In this document: piece by piece, positions 15,886 to 22,296 of the stretch | Layout of the letters: every line of letters starts with the position of its first letter | How positions within the stretch are numbered: the stretch's first letter is position 1 | Source: Chloroflexota bacterium | Lineage (GTDB): Bacteria; Chloroflexota; Dormibacteria; Dormibacterales; Dormibacteraceae | Reading direction: 5' to 3' | DNA: 40,009 nucleotides | Assembly (NCBI GenBank): GCA_005880695.1 | Contig: VBGR01000062.1 | Coordinates: forward strand, 1-40,009 | Position numbers and translations under genes: made by a program | The notes under the pieces: generated by a model | What the model was told of the DNA's origin: nothing | Databases searched by the model: none | What the model saw: only the letters and a program-made list of their open reading frames with translations

Positions 15886-16353
15886 TCAGCGCTCTCCGAG
15901 GGCCTTCCGGATCTGGTCCAGGTGGCTGTCCTCGTGCTCGACCATGTAGGGGATTGAGGCGCGGATCGTGCGGGCCGGCCACTCCGGCCACTTGATCGGG
16001 CGGTCGAGGTCTTCCTCCTGCAGCTCGCCGAAGACTTCGACAAGGCTTTCGCGCGCTTCTTGAAGCTCCTTGCGGCAGCGAGCCAGGTCCCACTTCTCCG
16101 CCCTGCTCGCGGCGTCTTCGTTGAAGAGGTCGCGGTCCTCGACGCTCATGTGGATGACCTCGTCCTGGGCGGCGGAGCGGATGAAGAAGCATTCGCCCAG
16201 CTCGGCAGCGGCGAGGTGGCCGATGATGTGCCTGACCGTCCAGCCGGAGTCCTCGTCGACCTTCTCTAGGTCCGCTTCGGTGAGGCCGCCGACCAGCTCG
16301 AGAGTCTCTTCGCGCTGCCCGTCGAGTGGCGTCAAGAGGTCCCGCGGAGCCAT
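15886..16353 (-). CDS. DinB-like four-helix metalloprotein
   Basis: About 155 residues, all helical, of the DinB/YfiT-type superfamily, whose members bind a metal through three histidines and often act as thiol-dependent transferases. Visible: GWTVRHIIGHL, with histidines near residues 45-50, and the C-terminal EHEDSHLDQI with two more histidines. Function of this member is unknown. I prefer ATG 16353; GTG 16365 (four residues longer) is possible. It is divergent from def with about 50 bases between them, and converges on priA with a nine-base gap. Confidence 0.7.
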   Translation of the reverse strand: MAPRDLLTPLDGQREETLELVGGLTEADLEKVDEDSGWTVRHIIGHLAAAELGECFFIRSAAQDEVIHMSVEDRDLFNEDAASRAEKWDLARCRKELQEARESLVEVFGELQEEDLDRPIKWPEWPARTIRASIPYMVEHEDSHLDQIRKALGER

Positions 16354-16388
16354 GCCTTCGATCACAGATTACCGTCGAGTTGCTTGGG

Positions 16389-16394
16389 TAGACT
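16389..16394 (+). promoter_or_regulatory. -10-like box before def
   Basis: TAGACT ends nine bases before the def ATG with no Shine-Dalgarno between. Candidate for a leaderless or near-leaderless def-fmt-smpB transcript. Confidence 0.35.
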
Positions 16395-16403
16395 TGGCCC
16401 CAC

Positions 16404-16922
16404 ATGGCAATCCGGCGGATCTACACGTTCGACGACGCGGTCCTGCGCGAGAAATCGAAAAAAGTCTCGCGGATCGATCCCTCGGTCCTGAAGCTGATCG
16501 ACGACATGGTCGAGACGATGATGGACGCGCCTGGAGTGGGCCTCGCCGCCAACCAGGTTGGCGTCCCGCTGCGCGTCATCGTCGTGCGGGGCGACGAAAA
16601 CCAGGTCTACGGGCTGGTCAACCCCGAGCTGGTCAAAGTGGCCGGATCGCAGGTCGGCTACGAGGGCTGCCTCAGCTACCCCGGCTGGGTGGGCGAGGTC
16701 GAGCGGGCCGACAGCGTCGTTGTGAAGGGCCGCAACCGGCACGGCAAAGGCGTCCGGATCAAGGCCAACGGCTTCACGGCCCGAGCTTTCCAGCACGAGC
16801 TGGACCACCTGGACGGCGTCCTTTTCATCGACAAGCTGACCGACCTGAAGACTCTGAAGAGGGTCGAGGAGCTAGAGGAGGAGGAGCCCGAGGAGGCCGA
16901 GACCGCGGCGGCGCGCGCCTGA
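16404..16922 (+). CDS. def: Peptide deformylase
   Basis: Removes the formyl group from nascent proteins at the ribosome exit. The 172 residues contain the three metal/active-site motifs: GVGLAANQ (44-51), EGCLS (87-91) and HELDH (131-135). The C-terminal ~18 residues are strongly acidic (runs of Glu), an extension beyond the core. The gene is followed directly by fmt through a CTGA overlap, pairing the enzyme that adds the formyl group to initiator tRNA with the one that removes it. Confidence 0.96.
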   Translation: MAIRRIYTFDDAVLREKSKKVSRIDPSVLKLIDDMVETMMDAPGVGLAANQVGVPLRVIVVRGDENQVYGLVNPELVKVAGSQVGYEGCLSYPGWVGEVERADSVVVKGRNRHGKGVRIKANGFTARAFQHELDHLDGVLFIDKLTDLKTLKRVEELEEEEPEEAETAAARA

Positions 16923-17809
16923 GGATCGTCTTCGCCGGCACGGCCGAGTTCGCCGTGCCTTCGCTGGAAGCGCTGGTCGCAGCTCGGCACGAAGTGGTGC
17001 TGGTCATCACCCAGCCCGATCGGCCGGGTCATCGCCGGCGGCTCCAGGCCTCCCCTGTCAAGTTAGCCGCCGGACGGCTCCGCCTGCCGGTCGCGCAGCC
17101 CGAGCGGATGCGGTCGCCGGAGGCGGCCGACCTGATCCGCCGGTCAGCCCCTGACCTGCTGGTCGTCGTTGCCTATGGCCAGATCATTCCTCGCGAGATT
17201 CTTGAGCTGCCGGCTCGTGGCGCCGTTAACGTGCACGCCTCCCTGCTGCCGCGTCACCGTGGCGCTGCGCCCATCCAGCAAGCAATCCTGGCCGGAGACC
17301 GCGTCACCGGCGTCACGATCATGCGCATGGACGACCAGTTGGACCACGGTCCGATCCTTGCCCAGCGCGAGACCGAGGTCGGCCCGGACGAGGATGCGGC
17401 GACTTTGACGATGCGCCTGGCCCGATTGGGCGCCGACCTGCTGGTGGAGACCATCGCCCGGCTGGATGACATCCAGCCCCGGGAGCAGGACCACGGCGCG
17501 GCCACCCAGGCGGGAAAGCTGGACAGCGCTCAGGGTGACCTCAGGTGGGAGATGAGCGCCGAGGAGATCGATAGACGCGTTCGAGCCTTGAACCCGTCAC
17601 CCGGCGCTCGGCTCCGGCTCAAGGAGACTGAGTTCAAGGTCCTGCGGGGGTCGCCCGTGAGCGGCTCCGGGAAGCCCGGCGAGGTCCTTGCGGCCGCCCG
17701 GGAAGGGGTCACCGTCGCGACCAGCGAGGGCGCTTACCGGCTGGAGCAGGTGCAGCTCCCCGGCCGTAAGCCGATGCACGCACGCCAGCTGGTGTCCCAT
17801 GCCCGATAA
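16919..17809 (+). CDS. fmt: Methionyl-tRNA formyltransferase
   Basis: Formylates Met-tRNA-fMet using 10-formyl-tetrahydrofolate. With the CTG start the protein is 296 residues: RIVFAGTAEFAVPSLEAL at the N-terminus, formyl-transfer triad N104 and H106 in NVHASLLP and D142 in LDHGPI, then the C-terminal OB-like tRNA-binding domain (~200-296). The family normally begins within a few residues of RIVFAGT, and no ATG, GTG or TTG exists there in frame, so CTG 16919, overlapping the def TGA as CTGA, is the likely start. It overlaps smpB by 11 bases. Confidence 0.93.
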   Translation: MRIVFAGTAEFAVPSLEALVAARHEVVLVITQPDRPGHRRRLQASPVKLAAGRLRLPVAQPERMRSPEAADLIRRSAPDLLVVVAYGQIIPREILELPARGAVNVHASLLPRHRGAAPIQQAILAGDRVTGVTIMRMDDQLDHGPILAQRETEVGPDEDAATLTMRLARLGADLLVETIARLDDIQPREQDHGAATQAGKLDSAQGDLRWEMSAEEIDRRVRALNPSPGARLRLKETEFKVLRGSPVSGSGKPGEVLAAAREGVTVATSEGAYRLEQVQLPGRKPMHARQLVSHAR

Positions 17810-18335
17810 AGACGTCAACCGGGGGGTCGTGCCGCGAACGGCCGCCCGGAGCGGCACACGCAGGGCGGACGTCCCCCCTCAAAGGGACGGTCGGAAGGAG
17901 GTGGCGACCAATCGCCGCGCCTTTCATGACTACTTCATCGACGAGACGTACGAGGCCGGCCTCCAGCTCCTGGGGACCGAGGTCAAATCGCTCCGCGGCG
18001 GTCGGGCGAACCTTCGCGACGGCTTCGTCCGGGTCGAGAACAACGAGGCCTGGCTGGAGGATGTTCACATCTCGCCCTACGCCGAGGCGAGCGTCGCCCA
18101 GCACGAGCCGAAGCGGCGACGCAAGCTGCTGCTCCATCGCGGCGAGATCGCGAGCCTGATCGGCAAGGTCCGGCAGAAGGGCTATACGCTGATCCCGCTC
18201 CGGCTCTACTTCGTGCGCAACAGAGCCAAGGTCGAGATCGGCCTCGCCCGCGGCAAGCGGCAGTACGACAAGCGGCAGACGATCGCCGCAGCTGACGCCA
18301 AGCGGGAGATGGAGCGCGCGATCAGGCGAGGCTAG
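17799..18335 (+). CDS. smpB: SsrA-binding protein SmpB
   Basis: Binds tmRNA and delivers it to stalled ribosomes for trans-translation. The recognisable body starts ATNRRAFHDYFIDETYEAG and includes LLGTEVKSLR, GRANLRDGFV and the basic tail with RGKRQYDKR. ATG 17799 gives 178 residues with a ~34-residue N-terminal extension that is longer than usual; GTG 17901 gives 144 residues but its AAGGAG is directly abutting, and GTG 17829 lies between. The start is therefore open. Its RNA partner ssrA is encoded about 1 kb downstream. It ends tail-to-tail with the R2lox gene, sharing CTAG. Confidence 0.93.
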   Translation: MPDKDVNRGVVPRTAARSGTRRADVPPQRDGRKEVATNRRAFHDYFIDETYEAGLQLLGTEVKSLRGGRANLRDGFVRVENNEAWLEDVHISPYAEASVAQHEPKRRRKLLLHRGEIASLIGKVRQKGYTLIPLRLYFVRNRAKVEIGLARGKRQYDKRQTIAAADAKREMERAIRRG

Positions 18336-19267
18336 GCCGCTAGATTGATGCCGATCGCCGCGAGTCGCTTGTTGAGCGACGTCATCGCGTACTCGTAGAA
18401 CTCCTCCTGGCTGCGACCGTACTCGCTGTAGTAGCGCTGGTCGCCGTCCGGCGGCTCCAGCGTGCCGCTGATGAGCGGCAGGCATTCCACCAAGGTCCGC
18501 TGCACGATCGGGCCGAACCGGCCGGGATCTTCGCGCACCGCTTCCTGGAGGAACTTGATGCCGAAGTTGACGTGTCGCGACTCGTCCCGGGCGACCGCGG
18601 TGAAGCCCTTGTAGAAGCCGAAATGGGACTCGTCTTGCTCGCGCATCGTCTCCAGCGCAAACCGCTGGCCCGTCAGCGCCAGGGTGGCCTCGATCACGAT
18701 GTGGTACATCGTCACGCCCGCGACCAAGGATTCGATGTCGGTCGGATCGCTAGCAAGCCGCTGCGAGAGACCAGGCAGCCGGTCGTAGAAGAGCTCGTTG
18801 TAGCCCTCGTTGACGGTGGGGCGGACCTCGTCGAGCAGCGTGCGCATGTCCTTGGCGTCAGTGCCCGGGACCTCGCGCCACCAGCGGTCGAAAAAGACGG
18901 CATGTCGGGCCTCGTCCACCATCTGGGTCGTCAGGAAGATCTCGATCTCCGGCGTCGGCGCGGCCCAGATAAACGGCGCCAGCGTTGCCGTCACTCGCTC
19001 CTCGCCGTTGAAGAACAGCCGTTGGATCCAGATCGCGTACTTCTTGCCTTCCTCGGTCATCGCCTCCCAACTCTCCCGATCGGGGCCGAAGTCGAGGTCC
19101 GAGACCGCCCACTGCTGGCGCTCCCAGCGGCGGTAGAGATCCATGTAGCTGGGCATCGACTCGATGCCCCGATCGATGAAGGCGAGAACGTCGTCGATCC
19201 GCAGGTCGCCCATTTCTTTGAGCGTGGCGGAGGCGACTTTTTCGTCGATCCGGTCTTGCACATCCAT
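18332..19267 (-). CDS. R2-like ligand-binding oxidase (R2lox-type ferritin-like protein)
   Basis: 311 residues related to ribonucleotide reductase small subunits. Carboxylate-bridged di-metal ligands are visible: E89 (NGEERV), E119 and H122 (DEARH), E193 (IVIEA), and E229 and H232 (DESRH). By my remembered alignment to Mycobacterium Rv0233, the valine and tyrosine that form the R2lox ether cross-link also seem present (V92 and Y188), which favours R2lox (Mn/Fe oxidase, unknown substrate) over a true NrdB. No nrdA is nearby. ATG 19267 is chosen as the first Met of a family-like N-terminus; a longer reading frame would run into ssrA. Confidence 0.75.
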   Translation of the reverse strand: MDVQDRIDEKVASATLKEMGDLRIDDVLAFIDRGIESMPSYMDLYRRWERQQWAVSDLDFGPDRESWEAMTEEGKKYAIWIQRLFFNGEERVTATLAPFIWAAPTPEIEIFLTTQMVDEARHAVFFDRWWREVPGTDAKDMRTLLDEVRPTVNEGYNELFYDRLPGLSQRLASDPTDIESLVAGVTMYHIVIEATLALTGQRFALETMREQDESHFGFYKGFTAVARDESRHVNFGIKFLQEAVREDPGRFGPIVQRTLVECLPLISGTLEPPDGDQRYYSEYGRSQEEFYEYAMTSLNKRLAAIGINLAA

Positions 19268-19314
19268 AGGTGAGGCCAGAATACATGCCACCGTTAGACC
19301 GGCCCGCAGGCGGG

Positions 19315-19320
19315 TAGAAT
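19315..19320 (+). promoter_or_regulatory. -10-like box of ssrA
   Basis: TAGAAT lies 26 bases before the mature 5' end of tmRNA; a short 5' precursor would be trimmed by RNase P. No clear -35 is seen. Confidence 0.4.
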
Positions 19321-19346
19321 CTCGGATGCGAAGTTCGCTCGAACGT

Positions 19347-19720
19347 GGGGGCGTCCGGTCTCGACGGGGTAGTTGGGCTTCGGGACTGCGAGTCGAGGGC
19401 GCGAGCGTCACAGCGCAAAACAACACATCTGCCAACAAGCAGAGCAGGCTCGCTCTCGCTGCGTAAGTAGCTTGAGCTAGCTTCCCGGGACACGATCCCG
19501 GGCGTCGCCCCCGGTAGCACCGGCGGACCGGGGAGCGGCGTTAAAAAGCCGGATCGCCGGCCTGGCGGCGCCTCGGCGCCGGGCCGGGACATTCACCGAG
19601 GCTGGCCGCAAGGATCCCGTCGTGAGGAGCCCCAAGGCGAGATCAAAATCGCGAACACGCTCGTAGAGGTCCCGAGGGACGCTGCTCCGGACGCGGGTTC
19701 AACTCCCGCCGCCTCCACCA
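19347..19720 (+). ncRNA. ssrA: Transfer-messenger RNA (tmRNA)
   Basis: One-piece tmRNA of 374 bases. The 5' end GGGGGCG pairs with CGCCTCC before the encoded CCA (19718-19720), forming the tRNA-like acceptor stem; TCTCGACGGGG near the 5' end is the conserved D-arm region and GCGGGTTCAACTCCCGC is the T arm. The tag reading frame runs from GCG 19413 to TAA 19464-19466 and encodes AQNNTSANKQSRLALAA, ending in the typical LAA proteolysis signal. It rescues stalled ribosomes with SmpB, encoded at 17799. The resume codon is inferred from the frame that yields ALAA, so one codon of uncertainty remains. Confidence 0.95.
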
Positions 19721-19738
19721 ATTTCCAGCCTGCCCGCT

Positions 19739-19770
19739 GGACTACGATCCCGGCGTTTTCGCCGTAGTCT
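19739..19770 (+). terminator. Possible ssrA terminator hairpin
   Basis: GACTAC (19740-19745) and GTAGTC (19764-19769) enclose GGCG-TTTT-CGCC (19752-19763); a six-base bulge lies on the 5' side. It starts 19 bases after the tmRNA CCA end. No U-run follows, so it may be a processing or pausing structure instead. Confidence 0.35.
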
Positions 19771-19784
19771 GGTTGCCTGCCTAA

Positions 19785-20654
19785 ATGAAGCTGCCCTTCT
19801 CATTCCTGGCCGGCTCCAGGCCGGCTAAGGATCCATACGCGGTGCTCGGGCTATCCCCTGGTGCCAGCCTCCAGGAGGTCGAGGACGCCTACCTCCACCT
19901 CTGGCGCTACTGGAACCCAGAAAGCAACCCACTGCCGGGTGCCGCGGTCCGCCACCGCGCGGTCCTGCGCGCCGGTAAGGAGCTCCTCGCCGCACCAAAA
20001 CCGGTGCCGTCTGGCTCGCCCAGCTGGAAGAAGAGCGTGCCGTCGGCGATTGCCGTCCTCCTAATCCTCCTCTCGGCGGGAACCCTGATCTTGGTCCTGC
20101 GCTCCCAGCCTGCCGCCACGGCGCCATCCAGCCGGGAGGCAGTTTCCCAGACGCCTTCGAGCACCAGGCCGGTCCCGGCTCCGGAGCCCTCGCCGGTCCG
20201 CGACCCGGCGAGCCTGACCGTCGGCCTGACAGAGCTGCCGTCCGGCTACCAGCTGGTCCGTGCGGGTCCCGCCGCGACCACCGGCCCCGGGCAGCCGGTG
20301 CCGAGCTGGGACGCGGTTTTCCTCCGGGGGACGTCCGACTTGAGCAACTACCAGGTCGCGGAGTCGATGGTTATCGTTTACGGGACTACGGACGGGGCGC
20401 ACGCCGGCTTCGACGAGCAAGCGGCCAGGGGCCCGGGCGCTGGGCAGATCCCGGTCAGCCTGGGCGACGAGTCGGTGGGCTGGACCGAGCTGGCCCCCAG
20501 TTTCCCAGGGCTGAAGATAGTCAGGCTGACGTTTAGGATCGGCAGCCTGCTTGCACAAGTCGTGTTGCTCGGCCCGGCCGGGAGCCAGGTTCAAGAAGAC
20601 GCGCTGGGCCTATCGGTGATCCAGGTGGAGCGCCTCAAGGCGAACGGCTCCTAG
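19785..20654 (+). CDS. Membrane protein with degenerate J-domain-like head
   Basis: 289 residues in three parts. Residues ~16-70 look like the first helices of a DnaJ domain (DPYAVLGLSPGASLQEVEDAYLHLWRYW), but the HPD tripeptide needed to stimulate DnaK is replaced by N-P-E. A single transmembrane helix follows (~86-105, SAIAVLLILLSAGTLILVL), then a Pro/Ser linker and an outside domain of ~150 residues (LTVGLTELPSGYQLV...) with no motif I know. The predicted topology is head inside, tail outside. A chaperone-recruiting function is doubtful given the lost HPD. It ends on CTAG shared with the next gene on the other strand. Confidence 0.6.
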   Translation: MKLPFSFLAGSRPAKDPYAVLGLSPGASLQEVEDAYLHLWRYWNPESNPLPGAAVRHRAVLRAGKELLAAPKPVPSGSPSWKKSVPSAIAVLLILLSAGTLILVLRSQPAATAPSSREAVSQTPSSTRPVPAPEPSPVRDPASLTVGLTELPSGYQLVRAGPAATTGPGQPVPSWDAVFLRGTSDLSNYQVAESMVIVYGTTDGAHAGFDEQAARGPGAGQIPVSLGDESVGWTELAPSFPGLKIVRLTFRIGSLLAQVVLLGPAGSQVQEDALGLSVIQVERLKANGS

Positions 20655-21439
20655 GGCGGCCGAGCCCGGGCTCGCCGGAACCGCACAGCCAGGACGCGCC
20701 ACCCACGGATGCGCCACCCAAGTAAGAGCAGCAGCAGGCCGGCCGCGATTCCGAACAACTCATTTGATCCGGTAAAGGCCAAGCCCGGGATGGCGAACTG
20801 CGGGCAAGAGCTGCCCGGTGTAGGGAAACCGAGCACCGAGCAGGGCACCGGCACCGGTGATGGATCGGCGGCCAGCCGTGCATCCGAGCCACTGCCAGCA
20901 AGCGCTGCGTGAGCGCTGACCGACCGATCCTGCACGGAAGCTGGCCGCGATCTGTCTGCGGGGCCCGAGCTGGCGGAGCCATCCAGGCCCGACGGAAAGT
21001 CGGCTGCTGAGGGCGACTCGCTCAGCGATGGCGCAGCCGTGATCGGCGACGTGGGATCTGGCGCCAGGCCAGCTGGCGGACTAAGCGCTGGGGGCTGGGA
21101 AGGCGGCGTTGGGGCCAGCGAAGGCAGCACTGGGGCCGCAGCGGGCGGCGCCTGGGCCGAAGCAGGCGGCGCCGTGGGTTGGGATGGTGGCAGCGGAGGC
21201 GGCGAGAGCGGCAAAGGCGACGGCGAAAGCGTTACCGGGGGTGGGGAGACCGGCATCGGCGGCGGGGAAAGCGGTAGCGGAGGCGGGGAGATCCCCACTG
21301 GCGGCGGGGACAGCAAGGCCGCCGGTCGATCCAATGCGATCGACTTCGAGCCAGGCGGCGAGGGCATTGCGGACAAGCCCGTCGCAGCGAGCGACAGCGT
21401 CAGCAACAGGAGGAGCCTGCGCCGGACCCCCGCAGTCAT
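20651..21439 (-). CDS. Proline-rich surface protein with LAFTG sortase-type anchor
   Basis: 262 residues. N-terminal signal peptide (basic RRR, hydrophobic run to ~24), then six tandem seven-residue units of the type LSPPPxP (43-84), a long Pro/Ala/Ser region, two cysteines (~210-225), and a C-terminal sorting signal: LAFTG, a hydrophobic helix (FGIAAGLLLLLL) and a basic tail. LAxTG is the motif described for class E sortases, so wall anchoring is the likely fate. No sortase gene is in the window. Low complexity makes the true fold unclear; it may be a stalk or spacer. It is divergent from the AIM24 gene. Confidence 0.65.
   Translation of the reverse strand: MTAGVRRRLLLLLTLSLAATGLSAMPSPPGSKSIALDRPAALLSPPPVGISPPPLPLSPPPMPVSPPPVTLSPSPLPLSPPPLPPSQPTAPPASAQAPPAAAPVLPSLAPTPPSQPPALSPPAGLAPDPTSPITAAPSLSESPSAADFPSGLDGSASSGPADRSRPASVQDRSVSAHAALAGSGSDARLAADPSPVPVPCSVLGFPTPGSSCPQFAIPGLAFTGSNELFGIAAGLLLLLLGWRIRGWRVLAVRFRRARARPP
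21188..21313 (-). repeat. Six 21-bp tandem repeats coding LSPPPxP heptads
   Basis: Residues 43-84 of the proline-rich protein read as six consecutive heptads: LSPPPVG, ISPPPLP, LSPPPMP, VSPPPVT, LSPSPLP, LSPPPLP. The corresponding 21-base units are similar but not identical, so the array is old or under selection for protein sequence. Confidence 0.75.
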
Positions 21440-21458
21440 CGAAACTGATATGAGTTAT

Positions 21459-21468
21459 ATCACGTGAT
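21459..21468 (+). promoter_or_regulatory. Palindrome ATCACGTGAT between divergent genes
   Basis: Perfect 10-base palindrome in a locally AT-rich, 89-base divergent intergenic region; it abuts a TATAAC (- strand, 21459-21454) that could serve as the -10 of the proline-rich gene. Possible operator; no regulator is suggested by the sequence. Confidence 0.3.
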
Positions 21469-21528
21469 GGGTATGAAAGTGTCCATGCTCCGATGGCCTG
21501 ATACCTCAAGCTAGAGGCACACAGCGGC

Positions 21529-22296
21529 ATGCCCGTACCCACCCAGCTCCCCACCACGCATCATGACGGCCAGGGCCCGAACCTCCTCTACCACGTCGAG
21601 GGAGAGCTCGTCCCCGTTCTCCGGCTCCAGCTTGGCGGGTCGATCCCGGCCTACTTCGAGCACCACGTGCTGCTCTGGAAGGAGCCGACCGTGGACATCC
21701 AGCTGAAGCCGATGAAAGGCGCCTTCAAGCGTTTCATCGCCGGCATGCCCATCTTTCTGACCCAGGCCGTCGGCCAGGGCCAGATCGCCTTCTCTCGCGA
21801 CGGCACCGGCCAGGTCATCCCCATGCACCTTCAGCCCGGACAGTCGATCGAGGTCCGCGAGCACCAGTTCCTGGCCGCCTCCGACAACATCGCGTACACC
21901 TTCACACGCGTGCGCGGCATCGCCAACATGCTCTTCGGCTCGACCGGTTTTTTCATCGATCGCTTCACCGCCGAGCAGTACGAGGGAGTGGTTTTCCTGC
22001 AAGGCTACGGGAACATCTTCGAGGTCACGCTCGGTCCCAACGAAGCCATCGACGTCGAGCCGGGCGGCTGGCTCTATAAGGACGCGTCGATCCGGATGGA
22101 GATCAAGGTCATGGGTCTCCGCTCGGGTATCTTCGCCGGCTCGGGCCAGCTCGTCTTCAATCGCTTCTTCGGACCTGGGCGGCTCGGCTTGCAGTCGATG
22201 TACGTCCACCACGGCGACAGCGGCACTGGCGGCAATGCAGGGGCGGGCGTCGCCGGGGGCATCGCCGGCGCGGTCATCAAAGGCCTCTCCGGCTGA
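21529..22296 (+). CDS. AIM24 family protein (DUF124/TIGR00266)
   Basis: 255 residues with the family's beta-rich pattern: repeated turn motifs, a Gly-rich C-terminus (GGNAGAGVAGGIAGAVIKG) and the PGQSIEVREHQFLAAS and EGVVFLQGYGNIFEVTLGPNE segments typical of AIM24-like proteins. In mitochondria AIM24 affects inner-membrane organisation; bacterial members have no settled function. No signal peptide or clear transmembrane helix apart from the C-terminal Gly/Ala stretch. ATG 21529 is divergent from the sortase substrate, and the end overlaps the opposing permease gene by 20 bases. Confidence 0.8.
   Translation: MPVPTQLPTTHHDGQGPNLLYHVEGELVPVLRLQLGGSIPAYFEHHVLLWKEPTVDIQLKPMKGAFKRFIAGMPIFLTQAVGQGQIAFSRDGTGQVIPMHLQPGQSIEVREHQFLAASDNIAYTFTRVRGIANMLFGSTGFFIDRFTAEQYEGVVFLQGYGNIFEVTLGPNEAIDVEPGGWLYKDASIRMEIKVMGLRSGIFAGSGQLVFNRFFGPGRLGLQSMYVHHGDSGTGGNAGAGVAGGIAGAVIKGLSG

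Noticed and set aside
16070-16918. In-frame upstream extension of fmt through def
   Set aside because: It is just the fmt frame left open across def; translated sequence has no fmt similarity before RIVFAGT.
18332-19438. Longer R2lox reading frame reaching into ssrA
   Set aside because: Upstream codons lie over the tmRNA 5' end and do not resemble the family; ATG 19267 is enough.
21039-21467. Gly-rich plus-strand open frame opposite the proline-rich gene
   Set aside because: Antisense of proline codons reads as glycine; no start signal, and the minus-strand protein has signal peptide and anchor.
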